From Apostichopus japonicus (taxonomy: Eukaryota > Echinodermata > Holothuroidea > Aspidochirotida > Stichopodidae), in the NCBI RefSeq assembly GCF_037975245.1, contig NC_092574.1, positions 6,194,713 to 6,258,712 on the forward strand: a DNA stretch of 64,000 nucleotides, given 5' to 3'. The notes beneath the pieces were generated by a model that ran no database searches, was not told the origin of the DNA, and worked only from the letters and a program-made list of their open reading frames with translations. Positions 1 to 11,897 of this stretch are shown piece after piece (within the stretch, counting starts at the first letter, position 1; each line of letters begins with the position of its first letter). A program made the position numbers and the translations under genes.

Positions 1-224
1 GTTACCCGATTCATCGACAGCATATAGACCTAACACCACCGAATACGTTTCTAAGTGTTGCGGGATAGTTGCTACCTGAATTATCATAATTTCGTTGTCT
101 CCGTAAGGTGCAGGAGAAGAAAGATTTCCATGTAAAACATCGGTTTGGTAGATTTTATTGGTGGTCGATGATTTATTACGTAGTTCCTTTGAAGAGTTTG
201 CCCATCTTATTACGTAATGATGAG
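1..224 (-). CDS. CLCA copy A exon 16, 3' part beyond window edge
   Basis: The acceptor is a long C tract ending cag at 225. The frame HHYVIRWANSSKELRNKSST continues through VATIPQHLETYSVV to ESGN at the window edge. It matches copy B 17,777-17,555 closely and is open. The stalk, membrane segment and stop are outside the window. Confidence 0.85.
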
Positions 225-881
225 CTGGGGGGGGGGGGAGTAAATTGAATGTAACTTGTCTACTAGTACGTGTATGTATATGGTGCTCGTCCTACAGAAA
301 CCAGTGTGGTATAGGCCTATGTTGTGTTTCTAGGCCTACCAGGTAACACGCCATTTTTAAACATTTGACGGCACTGTAAATAGAACAGTGTAATTTCACG
401 GATTGTTGGGAAAATAGTTGAAACTGAATATGTTCTCACAATAAAGTTTGGAACTTGCTATATTTCCTCTATCTTTCATAAACTTCCGCATTCATATTTT
501 CTTTCTTACTGTTAGTGGTGTGTGTTTCATTACGACTCCTTAATATTGTCACACGCCACACTTCCGTCTATTTATAATCAATCTATCATCATAACCACCC
601 ATGTAGGTTCTCTCTCTGCAATATTTTTAATTTTGATATAACATTTAGTAAATGCTTATAGATGCTTGCAATATGAAACAAATATAATAGTAAGCCCAAT
701 GGTTCTGAAAATGAAACTGAAAACTGTCAGGGTCTACCATTATCTTCTCTTTTTGATGGTCATTGAGACACTGGAAATCAGATTCCCTCCCATCCACACT
801 CCTCCCCCCCCCCCCCTCTCACTCTAATCTCATTTGCCAATACACGAACAACGCCAATGGAGCTCCAAGAGCAGCACTCAC

Positions 882-1130
882 GATTTCCAAAATCAAAATC
901 GTCCCCAGGAGCGGTGAAATTGATAGCCACGGTACCCACACTGAATGAGGTATTCAACACGGCGAGATCTGTGATCTTGTTGGGTGCAAATGTGTCAGTG
1001 GAAGGGTTCCATTCTGGTGGTAATTTAGAGACAGTTCTAGCTCCACCTGAAACCTCTCTGGTAAAGACTGGTGCGGGAACCCCGACAATCTCTGGTATTG
1101 GAGCACCTGGTAACGCTATGGATATATTTC
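882..1130 (-). CDS. CLCA copy A exon 15: FN3-like segment start
   Basis: The open frame ends FAPNKITDLAVLNTSFSVG and FTAPGDDFDFGN. The family signature is PPxxITDL...TAPGDDxDxG. It has the same length as copy B (249 nt). The donor is C|GTGAGT, so the split codon changes from Ala in B to Pro here. Confidence 0.85.
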
Positions 1131-1438
1131 CTTCAGATCAAACGATAAGTTAAATTGGCGGTAAAAATGTTACAACTACACTGGATTGTTTGTACGTTTT
1201 GTGGATGGAATCGTTCATGGTATAACTAACCTTCAAGACAAGAATATCCCCCACCCCCTCACCACAACCTCGCCTAGGTGACGACACTTTACACATCCAC
1301 TGCGCAGGCGTAATCAGACACAACAGATCTAATTTGTGTTTTCCGGTTAATGATCCCACATGACAATTAAGATCTTTTAACGCTCCGGAATAAAATAATA
1401 CCAAACGGTCCGGAATAAAGTATGTTATGTATACATAC

Positions 1439-1639
1439 CTAAAGATTCGGTTATGTTTTCGGATAAGAGAAGCTCTGGTGCAAAATAAATCCCAGTTCCT
1501 GAATGCTTTAACTGTGTAAATGGCAATATCATGGCCTCTCCATGGTTTTCAACACGTATTTTAAACCCATATATCCCGGAACTGTGAACACGACCGAAAT
1601 ACCGTGAGTATATACCGTCGTTCTTTGTTAAATCGGCAC
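1439..1639 (-). CDS. CLCA copy A exon 14: TKNDGIYSRYF segment
   Basis: ADLTKNDGIYSRYF matches the very conserved CLCA motif with the pattern A-x-x-TKxDGxYSRYF. The exon continues with GFKIRVENHGEA and ends NITESLG before GTATGT in phase 1. The frame is intact. Confidence 0.85.
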
Positions 1640-2195
1640 CTATATTGAAAACAAAAAACAACACATCGATGGAGATTGTTACTCTGGCCCGTTTACCTCC
1701 CCCACCAGAACAAACAAACAAAAACGAGAGACTAAAAGGAATACTACAAGGTTGACAAAACATTATTGTCGTACTAATGATTGATGAGTTTGACAAGTGT
1801 TGGGGATGGCGGGGGGGGGGGGGTGTACGTATTATTACTGGTAACATAAATGTAGTATGCAAAGCTTAAAAAAGGACCCTACACGTATTGCGTATACTTT
1901 CGGTAGTACATCGGTCAGCATACCACATCTATAAGTTGGAATACATACACATGCCAGCCCCGTTGTTACACGCACCAGCGATAAATGAATATTCATGCCA
2001 ATCCTTTTGTCATATTAACTACACAGGGGTGTACATACGAGCCTGATTGGCCAACACACCATACGGCATACACGTATCATCCCCGTTGACACATCAACCA
2101 TACAAAAGTACACACGAGCCATGTTGTCATAGCAGGCTACATCGGGTGTGTATTTACGAGTCCTGTTGTCATAACAACCAAAGGGCTATACATAC

Positions 2196-2470
2196 CAGCT
2201 CCGTTGTCGTAAAGTTCATCTCCGACCACCTGTTCTCTAGACGGTGTTTCTACCGTGAAAAAAACCCTTGCACGCACTACCGGATTAAACCCTTGTCGTA
2301 CTTCAGCGTAGACAACCAACGGTTTATTTTTAAAGGCTCCAAACAGTGAACCTCTTAAAAACGACGATACTGTAATCGGAGGAACTCCTTCTTGAGATGG
2401 ATATGAGGCAACAGAAACAATGACGTCATGGTATCTTGGTTATATATGAAATATACCTCCATGTACCCGG
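2196..2470 (-). pseudogene. CLCA copy A exon 13, frameshifted relative to copy B
   Basis: The downstream part is open and familiar (VVYAEVRQGFNPVV ... ELYDNGAG). Against copy B, however, the 5' part has a 2-nt insertion and a 10-nt deletion beside GATACC/CATGACGTC. Read from the conserved acceptor in phase 0 it stops at TGA after 14 codons. In the frame of the downstream part it meets TAA near the start. The exon is 275 nt against 280 in B, so its phase no longer fits its neighbours. Confidence 0.75.
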
Positions 2471-2479
2471 CTGTGAAAA

Positions 2480-3120
2480 TAATAAATGAAAACAATAGAT
2501 TGTACATATCTAAAATAACAGGTTATTGTTTTAGAACAATCACTTGTACATATCTAAAATAGCAGGTTATTGTTTTAGAACAATCACACTTGTAACTAAT
2601 ATTACAATGTTTATCGATACAATAAAAACACAACACGTAAGAATAACGACAAGTTTTGCATCAATACAATATTTCCAAGTTGTAAGTACAGTGATAGGTT
2701 ATTGTATCAAAACAAGGGATGTTTAAGGTCACAACATAATTTATACGCAGTATAGGCTAGATCTCATTTGTATGAAGAGTTGTACGGACAATGACAGTTT
2801 ATTGTATTAAAACAAAAGGAGGAATAGGTCTCACATTATATTGACGCAGTATAAAAGCTATATCTCACTTGTAAGAACAGTTCTAATGACAATGACAGGT
2901 TATTGTATTAAAACAATAGATGTAAGAAGTCACAACATTATATGGACTCAGTATAGGCTACATCTCTCTTGTATGAACAGTTCTAAGGATTATGGCAGCT
3001 TATTGTATTAATACAATAGATACGAAATTTTATAAAGAATGAAAGGCTGCTGCATCAAAACAATTGATATCAGATGTAAGAATAATTATAGTTTATACCG
3101 TCGAAACAATGTATATCACA
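2480..3120. repeat. Intronic minisatellite, about 101-bp unit, in copy A
   Basis: A unit containing a TTATTGTAT(T/C)AAAACAA core recurs at about 2,697, 2,798, 2,899 and 3,000. A shorter repeat of about 43 bp (CTAAAATA(A/G)CAGGTTATTG) lies at 2,511-2,590. The corresponding intron of copy B keeps only a short degenerate trace near 20,260-20,440. Confidence 0.75.
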
Positions 3121-3865
3121 TGTATAATTAATGATTGAGTTTTGTATCGAATCAACAGAGATGATGTATTCAACATCAGTGAGTGTAACGATGATATTCG
3201 TATAAATCAACAAAAACAACAAAAATATAAATATAAAGAAATAAAATAATATAGAATCGATGTCATTAGGACATAAAGGTCAATATTGTTTTCACTTTCA
3301 TAACTTTCGGAAGATAATTTGAAACTGTTACTCGCACAAATTTGTAGATATCCTTTATTTTGTAAAACATACTGTAACGCTAAATCGGTCTAAGATTCCG
3401 GGGCGCCCAATTATTCCCTTTCGAGGACTGAATCAGTCACGGTACAGACAAAACTTCGGCATTAAGCCCTAAATAATAAATGGAGAAACGTGCACTTAAA
3501 CCACAATGGTTATCAAGGTCTCAATACTGGAGTTAAGTCCTATAACACGATACGTATAAAAATGTACAGAAGAAAAATACACAATGGTGGGTGAAGAGCA
3601 TAGCAGCTCCCTGGTGGATACCTGGTCTACTACCGAACCAAACGATTCAGAACGGGAGCGAAGACTGACTCACAAGTCCCGGGATCTGATTCATTTGCGC
3701 TGATGAGCGGACGTCACGTGACCAGTAATAATTACAACACTGTCCACATTGAAAGCACATGTGGCTAAAACAAAGACATGTAGCCTAGAAAAATAGAGGG
3801 CGACAGTTATGATGACTAACGGTATCCCAATACATTCCTTGATCACTAGTCTACAGCGGCCTTAC

Positions 3866-3984
3866 CTCGGCGATGCCGGGTATCCTTATTGTGACTTTCT
3901 TGAACACTAAATCATCCTCATAAAATACCGTATACCGGTGAAAGGTTTGTTCACTAGGTGACTCTACCACAATATGCACTGCAG
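3866..3984 (-). CDS. CLCA copy A exon 12: beta domain
   Basis: The acceptor ttttgcag leads into AVHIVVESPSEQTF and ends ...VTIRIPGIAE before GTAAGG. It corresponds to the family's L-W-D-P-S-G ... L-x-I-P-G-I-A segment. It has the same 119 nt as copy B and is open throughout. Confidence 0.8.
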
Positions 3985-4787
3985 CTGCAAAACAAAAACA
4001 AAAAACAAACAAAAAACAGAAGAAAATAAGTCAATGTTGATCAATGAAAGCAATCTACCGCTAACTGCAAGATTTGACATTCGAACTCTTCCTCAAAACA
4101 ACAGTTCCACCAAATAACCCACACCTATGCTAGCAATTATCCGAAGGAAATGTTCTTGATTGTGAGAATAAATGCGAATCAAACGTGTTAGGTTTCTTCG
4201 TGGAAGTGGATTTACCTTCCGTTTTACTGTCATAATAAGGTCACAGCGCCATTTTAATCGCGACTGGAGCCTGCCACTGTCAATTTATTAATGTTTTCCT
4301 CCACACCTGTTTCAAACTACCTGTTCGTGCCAGAGTTCTAAAAAAGTTTCGTCAAAGGGTTTTGGAATGATCAAACAAATTAAACTTTTGGATGGGAAGA
4401 TATATATGTTAAGATATAAGGATCTTTGAATCGTCAGTGAAGTTATTGACCTCAGATGACATTTGACCTCATTTCTCACTTTAATCCGAAAATTAAACAT
4501 TTAAAACTGACATATCGATAGTACCCTTGTGATATAAAAAAACAACGTCGGATAGACACACACAACCAGTCACACAATTACACAAACCACATAGTGATTG
4601 ATAAATTTATTTATTATCGGATAGCTATAAAAGCGCCATTCGCCATTCACACTGATCACCAAAGTCGTTCCTTGTATATAACAATGATAATATTTGAACT
4701 CAGAAAAAACGTCAAACGGCTCGGTTATAAATTTGCTATTTTTTTTTTAAATTTAAACTCTTCAACAAATCTTTCATTTTGTTTTAC

Positions 4788-4914
4788 CTCCGGTTGGAAT
4801 TGAACGAAAGTAGCTGAAGTCAAATATTGTTAACCTCCCAACGGTTTCATCGATGACAACACTTCCCTGCTTACTTCTATCACCAATGTCAAAGATTACA
4901 ACAGCTGATCGAAT
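4788..4914 (-). CDS. CLCA copy A exon 11: post-vWA beta domain
   Basis: The frame IRSAVVIFDIGDRSKQGSVV continues IDETVGRLTIFDF. It follows the CLCA pattern G-T-V-x-I-D-x-T-V-G-x-x-T-x-F. It is 127 nt, one codon shorter than copy B, and ends in phase 1 before GTAAAA. Confidence 0.8.
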
Positions 4915-6180
4915 CTTCAAAAGAAAAAAACAAAGGACGAGAGACTCCTACTGTCCTGTAGCGGGCGGTGTAGCTAAAACAGGAAGGGTTGTTGGGGGAT
5001 TGGAGGGGGGGGGGGGAGAAGGACTGATGGGACGAAATACGCTTCTTGTAACTTGTATTGTAACTAGTGATAAAAGTTAATGCATGTGTATATCTAATTC
5101 ATGACCAAACAGATCTAAGCGGATTTTATGTCTATCCCGGTAGCGATTTTTTTCCCAAGCAGGTTTGCAATTACGGAATTTTCAGCTGCAATCAGATTGC
5201 TCGCGAAGCCAGCATCAATAATGACCATCTCTTGGAAGTTAGAAGACATACACAAAATCAGGAGAATGATAAAGTCCATAAGCTGAACTGATTAATTTTT
5301 GTTGTTGATTGACCTGTTACACTTTGTTTAGTCTAGTTACGAGTTCTTTCCAAACGCCCTAACTTTACTTTTAATGCTTGAATCACATGTTGACCTGAGC
5401 TGTGAAACATACGCTACATTCCATTGGGTTCGTGTTTACGTCATCCAAGTTTCGTGAGCCGTTCTATTGAAATAGGAATTCGTTTCGTGGCATGGGTACA
5501 CTAAAATCAACTTCATGACGCGACTTCAGAAGTCTTGAATGAATATACGTAACAGAACATGACAGCAGCAATAGTTTGGATCGGTACAATACATGTGCTA
5601 ATTGCAGCGACTAGATTAGGCCTCTAGTTAGTCTGGATCTGCCTTTCTAAAATTGGATAATGGTACACGAATAATCAAGGCAAAACGAACACGACTTTTC
5701 TGTTGAATTATATGTATCTCCATTGAGGTCAAACGTATAGTCCTATACATGAAGTATTGAATAAACAACGTAAATAAAGGACTAAACATTTTGGCAATCT
5801 CAAAGTGAAGGTTCAATGGTGGTGACGTTACTTCTCCGACCAATCATGAGCGACTATTTACACATAATTACAAACCTGTTTGGGGAAACATTTGGCATCC
5901 CGGTACCTCTCCCCTTCCCTTCAAGATCCAATCCCGTTCTTGCTATCACCATATAGATACTATATAAGTTCGACTATCCAGGGGAGATGAATAAGCAGAA
6001 CATCGGATAGGTACATATTATCTTATGCACAGATGGAACAAGCAAGAACTTTATATATATTTTGATTCCTCTTTCCAGGAGATCCTCTCCAATCACACCA
6101 ATATAATCTTGAACTATTGGAGAATATAAAAGTCCCGTAAAACCGTCTAACTTATCAATTACACCGTAATCCGAACTTAC

Positions 6181-6284
6181 CTCTACGCTTGTTTCGAGAA
6201 CACTTGCTCCTCCTGAATTGTCACTGGTAACCTTCCGTAAAGTGTCGTCGGTACGGCCATCGGTTTGTAAATAAAATTGGCCAC
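6181..6284 (-). CDS. CLCA copy A exon 10: end of vWA domain
   Basis: The frame GGQFYLQTDGRTD...NSGGASVLETSVE matches copy B exon 10 (same 104 nt) and the family segment after S-x-x-TGG at the end of the vWA domain. The acceptor is cttttag and the donor GTAAGT. It needs one base from the preceding exon, which is deleted here. Confidence 0.8.
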
Positions 6285-7022
6285 CTAAAAGACAATTGAT
6301 ACAACTGATCTCAATAACGCTGACTTTGATTCTTTGCCTTATTGTGGGTTCTCAGCCTTTGACCTCTGGCGAACTATAAATCCCCAAAGACAATTAGATA
6401 CCTTGCCATCACTAAAACTGAATTCATATACCAAGTACAAGGTTCATCAAAGCTTTACATTGTAGTTATCATGCTTAACCTGGTATCAGACTTTGGCCTC
6501 AGGTGACCTTTGACCTCTCCAATAACAAAAGCATATAAGAACTTGCTAAGGGAAACCCCAAATGAGATTCATCAAACGTAGCATAATTGAGTTGACTTCA
6601 TTCTACCAAGGACAAGACATGATTTAATTTTAATTTGATAGATGTTCCCTTTTAATTTTCGATTATATGAAACAATTTTCAATAACTCCATGTTTTGGTG
6701 ATGAGAAGGACACTTCTTTTATCCATATTGAATGTATTGCCTTGTTTGTTTATATCAGACTGATATTTTTGCCAGGATTGTGTTTTTTTGTCCGGGTACG
6801 TTCCTGGGGACGGAGTACCACTTTCACGAAAATCACGCCGATTGTCTTCAAGTCATGTCTGGGTTTTATCTTCGAGTCTAGACTTTATCTTGAACGGAAG
6901 TTATCAATACAAGAAGAATTTTCACTATCAAGAAAAAAAGTCAATATTTCACTTTAAAACTTTTGACTTTCACTATCTCACAGGATCGTGAGGAAGAAGC
7001 GAATACTGCAAAAAAAAGCTAA

Positions 7023-7034
7023 CCTGTCACTTGC
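7023..7034 (-). pseudogene. CLCA copy A exon 8 remnant (12 nt) at the deletion junction
   Basis: The acceptor and first four codons (GCA AGT GAC AGG) match the start of copy B exon 8 at 25,547. The sequence then changes to intron sequence that matches B near 23,317. The rest of this vWA exon and the following exon are gone. After the remnant the frame meets TAG within two bases. Confidence 0.75.
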
Positions 7035-7499
7035 CTATACATATATAAAAAAGATACTTTTTGCAAATATTACACTTAAAAATATTTTTGTATTGGTTCA
7101 GGGGGGTCATCTTGGGCACCCGTAGGCTAAAACATTTCCAGCCTGCCTTGGTCTGGGTCAACTTCCTTGCAGAAAGTGCTAATTTCAACCTTTTCAACTT
7201 TGCTGTCAACCCATCGTTTTTTCTTCTTCTCTATATTGCTGTCAATCGTGTTAAACATTTTCATTGAACTGTGTTACTGCCCCAAACTATTCCCTCGCAG
7301 GAGGAGCTGGGTAACAAAATAAGGATCTTCCGATACCAGGTGTTGTTACTTAGAGAGTGCGATAAACAGTTGCTTCACAAAGGGTGAACTTTTCGTTATA
7401 TCTAGGAAAGGAATGGGAGGGGAGGAGGACGGGGCGGAGGGGAAGGTGTAGGGGATCTAGGTGTAGGTCACGTAGTACGCAAGACGTACTGCCACTTAC

Positions 7500-7650
7500 A
7501 GTCATACTGCCTGAGGTGTCCAGGACCAAAACGATTCGCATAACCTTGGAGCTCACCACGAAGAATGTCGGTGTGACGTCATCCACCGCTCTCGGTGGAT
7601 TAATCGTGTTACCTTCAAAGGAAACAAGACTGTTTACCGGTGGCATATTT
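7500..7650 (-). CDS. CLCA copy A exon 7: first vWA exon with DTSGS
   Basis: The exon ends ...RIVLVLDTSGSMT before a GTAAGT donor in phase 0. DTSGS is the DxSxS part of the vWA metal-ion-dependent adhesion site. MPPVNSLVSFEG precedes it, as in copy B. The partner exon that should follow is almost wholly missing from this copy. Confidence 0.87.
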
Positions 7651-7816
7651 CTAATATCATATCACACACACATTTCATCAAACGCAAGTGTGACTGTTAG
7701 TTCAAAACTGGGGAGGAGTAGCATTCACAATTGTTGAATGCATAAATAGGGAATTTTATGAATTTTTCCTGTTTCCAGATCGTCAGCATAAAATAAATTC
7801 ATTACAAAAAGATGAC

Positions 7817-7953
7817 GCACCATTAAAATCTGGATGCTCTCGCATCACCTCCCAACAGCTTTTGCCGTCGCACCGTTCATTTTGTTTGGTTGGCGCTTCA
7901 CTGTTATGAAGAGTACCAGGATCATTCGGGTTGTTATCACAGAAATTCACGAT
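7817..7953 (-). CDS. CLCA copy A exon 6: IV-x-FC to CWEV linker
   Basis: The frame starts IVNFCDNNPNDPG and continues NSEAPTKQNERCDGKSCWEV. This is the conserved CLCA stretch in which IVxFC is followed by H/NxxxAPxKQNxxC and WEVxxxxxDF. The length equals copy B's exon (137 nt). The donor after GGTGC|GTCATC is a weak match but is the only phase that joins exon 7. Confidence 0.83.
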
Positions 7954-8301
7954 CTGCATATGATGTACAAGATATAAGTCATTTGAAATAAAGTATAGTT
8001 CATAGCATGTCACAGTTTATTTATTTGTTGGCTGTGAATAACCCACAAAATGCAAAAAATAAAACGCAATTTGATAAACTTGTTGTTGCCCGATTTACGT
8101 GCTGTGAGAAACGATAGCTTGAAGTTTAAGCTCTCCAAACAGTTAGTCCCAAATTTGGACATCTATATACTGATAGACAATGATATGCTGATAGACAATG
8201 AACAGAGGAAGAAGTGAGGGAAAGACATCGTCCATGCACAAACGTAAGAAACTTTAATTTTACTTAAACTCATAGATATAACGAACTTAGTGTCAGTTTA
8301 C

Positions 8302-8476
8302 CTGGTCAAAGTTCAAGTGAGAATGCATAACAGATCTAGTTACGTACGAATATTGGCCTTTTGATGGTACCGCTAAACACCCCTCCTCGTAAGCACCTTG
8401 ATTTACTTCACAAAGTCTATGTGTAGGTTTTCCGCCTGTATACTTCAGAGGCGTGATACGCCAATCACTTGTGCAC
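8302..8476 (-). CDS. CLCA copy A exon 5: cysteine-rich segment
   Basis: The reading frame CTSDWRITPLKYTGGKP...LCE...GC...SVMHSHLNFDQ aligns with copy B exon 5 and with the Cys-rich part of CLCA proteins that ends in the S-I/V-M...-D motif. The acceptor is ctgtag at 8,480-8,477 and the donor GTAAAC at 8,301. It is 175 nt against 181 in copy B, two codons fewer. Confidence 0.85.
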
Positions 8477-8742
8477 CTACAGGTAATATGGAATACTATA
8501 TTAGGTAACGTATATTATGAATTATAACACTTTGGTATATATCAATCTCTCTCTCTCTCCACCCCTCCCACTCCACATATACACACACACCGACACACGT
8601 ATGAGAGAATAACAGGTAGTAACTAGCAATAGCGGGAACACATGCCACATTTGATATGACCATAACCAAAGCATGAAGGTAAATTTTCATCTAAATCCTG
8701 AAAAATGGACTACTAACACTATGATTATAACCTGATACTCAC

Positions 8743-8875
8743 GAGACTGGTTCCCATCTTTGATTCATTGCTGTATGATAAAAGTCCTGTGCTCGATCTT
8801 CATCCGTTACATGATCAGGGTATTCGTTGAAGAGACCCCATCGGTAATGACCCCACTCATGTACCAACAGCCTTC
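8743..8875 (-). CDS. CLCA copy A exon 4: HExxH zinc metalloprotease active-site exon
   Basis: The frame reads RLLVHEWGHYRWGLFNEYPD and on to WEPVS. HEWGH at 8,861-8,847 is the HExxH zinc and catalytic motif that CLCA proteins carry as HEWAH. RWGxFxEY is the family's following signature. The exon begins with 2 nt that need one preceding base and ends in phase 2 before GTGAGTATC, which fits exon 5. No equivalent of this exon exists beside copy B. Confidence 0.9.
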
Positions 8876-9140
8876 CTATCAATTAGAGAAAGTTTTGTGT
8901 TCAGTTTTATGTTTTTGTTTTGTTTCTTGTGATGATCAGAAGTGAGCTTTTCATTTGTTTTTGTTTTAAGTGGCTAAAACTTAACTTCGCTGTCTGTTTA
9001 CAGTGTTTCGGTGCAAGTTTAATTGAAACATTCGATTTTAATAGGTAGTCATTTATCACGGGGTTTTTCTAATTGATAATTCTATACACTCCCGTAAACT
9101 TCGCTGCTATATTTTGTGCCGCAGAGAAATGGATAAAACA

Positions 9141-9275
9141 TCATTGGTGTAGACGTCAACATTAGTTAAGAACGTCATCATGATGACGTTCTGCATTTGG
9201 TTAAGACGTCAACATTAGATTAGAAAGTCATCATTAGTTTAGACGGCATCATTGGTTAAGAACGTCATCGTTGTT
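9141..9275. repeat. Short imperfect direct repeats in the intron before the HEWGH exon
   Basis: GACGTCAACATTAG and A(A/C)GTCATCAT-like words recur at about 9,152, 9,205 and 9,241 and at 9,172, 9,225 and 9,262. They lie between exon 2 and the HEWGH exon, where the missing exon 3 should be. Confidence 0.55.
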
Positions 9276-9472
9276 TTAACCTTAAAAGAGCTTATCATGA
9301 CATATTCTGAGACCGGAATAGACACAGAAATATTTCTTGCCCTCAAACTTCCACAACAAATTTCTACTTCTCACCGTAATCGCCCATAACGGGGGACAAC
9401 CGTTTTTTGTTCAATAAGAATGATGACGTCATATGGATGTAGCGTGACTGCTCCCCACAACCAGCAAATTAC

Positions 9473-9687
9473 TTTGTATACGGAATTGCGATGTTGGGGC
9501 CACCAGGCGAAAATCGGGGATTATATTTTGCAACAATGATGTCAGCTTCTTCGAAATTTGCAATTCCCGGGGAGGTGTAGGATTCTCTGTCAGACCAGGA
9601 CAGCGGAATGAGAATGGTGACCTCTTTGAAATATGCCCTCTTTTTGGTTGCAGTGTGGAGGTAGGCCGATCCGCTGATGAACATTTC
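9473..9687 (-). CDS. CLCA copy A exon 2: N-terminal metalloprotease domain, first part
   Basis: Translation from an acceptor at 9,688 (ttttcctaccag) gives EMFISGSAYLHTATKKRAYF, then KEVTILIPLSW and a run ending IPYTK. This follows the CLCA N-terminal pattern YLFxATxxRxYFKxVxILIPxxW...PYT. The donor is GTAATT after ACAAA, leaving phase 2. Together with exon 1 it makes a continuous 131-residue start. Confidence 0.88.
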
Positions 9688-11897
9688 CTGGTAGGAAAAG
9701 TTTATGTAACGTCTGTTTCATCATCTTAGATTAAAAGTAAAACTTAAGTTTAATACGACCAAAGATAATGATAATAGTAATATTACCACTTTGCGTTAAG
9801 CTGAAAACGTTTAAGTACTTTCACATATGAAAATGCTCAAAGGTTTTCGAACAGCGGGATTGGACTATGCAATTCTTTATATAGAGTTGGAAAGCCTAAA
9901 GGAATTGTCCCTTTGAATTGCGACAATCTATCACGTTGATAGTTGACCATGATAATGATCAATGCAAAGAATACTGGGGTAAAGAAGGTTTAGGGCGTCG
10001 AGTGTCGGGATATTTGACAGCCAGTCGGAACAATTGTTTAATACTTAATTAAAGAGCAAGCACGAAATATAGTCTATACGAATGCAACAGGAACAAATTT
10101 ACTATAAAATTATTACATATTCATCATCAATCGATAAATAGCGTAAACTTTGAGAAAGAAACGTACTTAAATAAGGGAACACTATAAGCTAACTCAATTG
10201 TCCCACACCCCTCCCGATCGCGATACATATATTGTTTTCGTACAACAGCGAGAGGAAAGTCATGAATTATTCATACCTTTTCATTAATATTCAGATAACT
10301 TGTTTCTCAGCCACGAAAAGCATTAACGAACAACGTTATCACTGTGGGCTACTACTTCTACATGATGTGTTAGAAAGTTTGTATTGCATGGTGTGACGAT
10401 ATGATTGGTAAGTAGTCTGTGTAATTTGTAAAAGAAACTATAAATTTTTGGTTGCGTTGTATGGTGAAAAGAGTGTCCAGTGAACGAGCAGATTTTTTAG
10501 GCTCACACTTTCCCATGACCAGTCACAGTGAAGAATGTCTGGGTCTTTGGATCAATTTCTATAGATAATAATTCATTGAAAGTTCACAAAGCTACTAATA
10601 ACTTAAACTAATCATGTTTTAGCATGGCAATGCAGTAATACGCAAAAACAAAGTATACCATTTAAAAGAAAAACGATTATTTTACCGAAAAGTCACTCAT
10701 GTCTACTAAAAATGGCTTTCATCTTAACATTACAAGGTTAATTCACTATCAAAAATACAGTGACAAATTGCATAACCCCTCCATCTCACATGGGAAGCTT
10801 AATTGCAATAGGTGCTGTCATAATGCAAATTTCACCCAAATCTAGAGCAAAACCAATATTCTGTATAAATTGTTTTGTGCCTTTACCAGATAAAGTAGTG
10901 AGCCCCTGACTGCTGACTGACAAAAATATGCAAAGTCAACTTTTGCTTTCAGGGATCACATCAAATGAAATAAACCGGCAAAATGGGGCTACCACGGTGG
11001 GGTTATACTAACATAAACAGACTACAAGCTAACATTAGGTACATAAAATCAAACCAAACTGCACACCCAACTTCACAAATTGTTCAAGTCTCTTTTGCAC
11101 ATACTGTATGTGATGATATTATTTTGGGGGAGGAGAACATATTCTTCCGAAATCTTGCCCAAAGTTTACACACACTAAGATGATCAGAACATGAACCATG
11201 CATTTTGAATGTAAGTTTGTTAAAATAATATTGAGGAGGGGACAGGGGTGGTAGGGCCACCTGCTGGCAGAGTCATGGCAAGGGTGGTAAAACCATTTAA
11301 GCGACAGTTCTTCAATATTTTCCTCAGACTTATCCCAAGTGATGTGGTGTTCACAAAAACAATAGGCTTTGGTATTTTCCAGGATAGAAATTTGCAATTA
11401 AGGACTGCATAATTATATGCAGTAACTGTATAGATATAGTAGAACGTGTAGGGAATAAAATGTTACCAAAATTCTGACCAATTTCCTTCTAAGGCATGTG
11501 CACCAGTAATGTATAAAATGCCTTGACGGCCTAAATAGATTGATACACAGTGTCAACCGAGTATAACTTTAACACCTTGGATTTCCAAATAACTTCCTTC
11601 AAGAACCTTAAAAAGTTGCCAAAGCTTCCCCAACATCTTTGAGTCATCCAAACAATTTGTTTAGAGGATTCCAGATCCTGCCATCCTTATATGCCGATGC
11701 TTCCCTTGATCGAGAAGAAGCCTTTATGGGCAAATTAAATTTTTGAATTGGGTGGAACATATATTTTAGGATGTAATAAATTAGGCTGTAGGCACTGTCA
11801 AATATAAATCGGCTGGGAAACCATGTAATAAAACAACTACACATATGTAACAGAATAAATAATAAATGGACAAGTAGACCTATAAACTAATATTTAC
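9688..11897. other. Intron 1 of CLCA copy A, no other feature seen
   Basis: This is a 2.2 kb stretch between the signal-peptide exon and exon 2. Short open frames are present, but none resembles a known family or has convincing coding character. Confidence 0.5.

Noticed and set aside
9340-9420. A GDYGEK-like reading near 9,380 (minus strand) as the missing CLCA exon 3
   Set aside because: It looks a little like the family's G-x-C-G-E-K, but there is no acceptor upstream and a stop follows at once.
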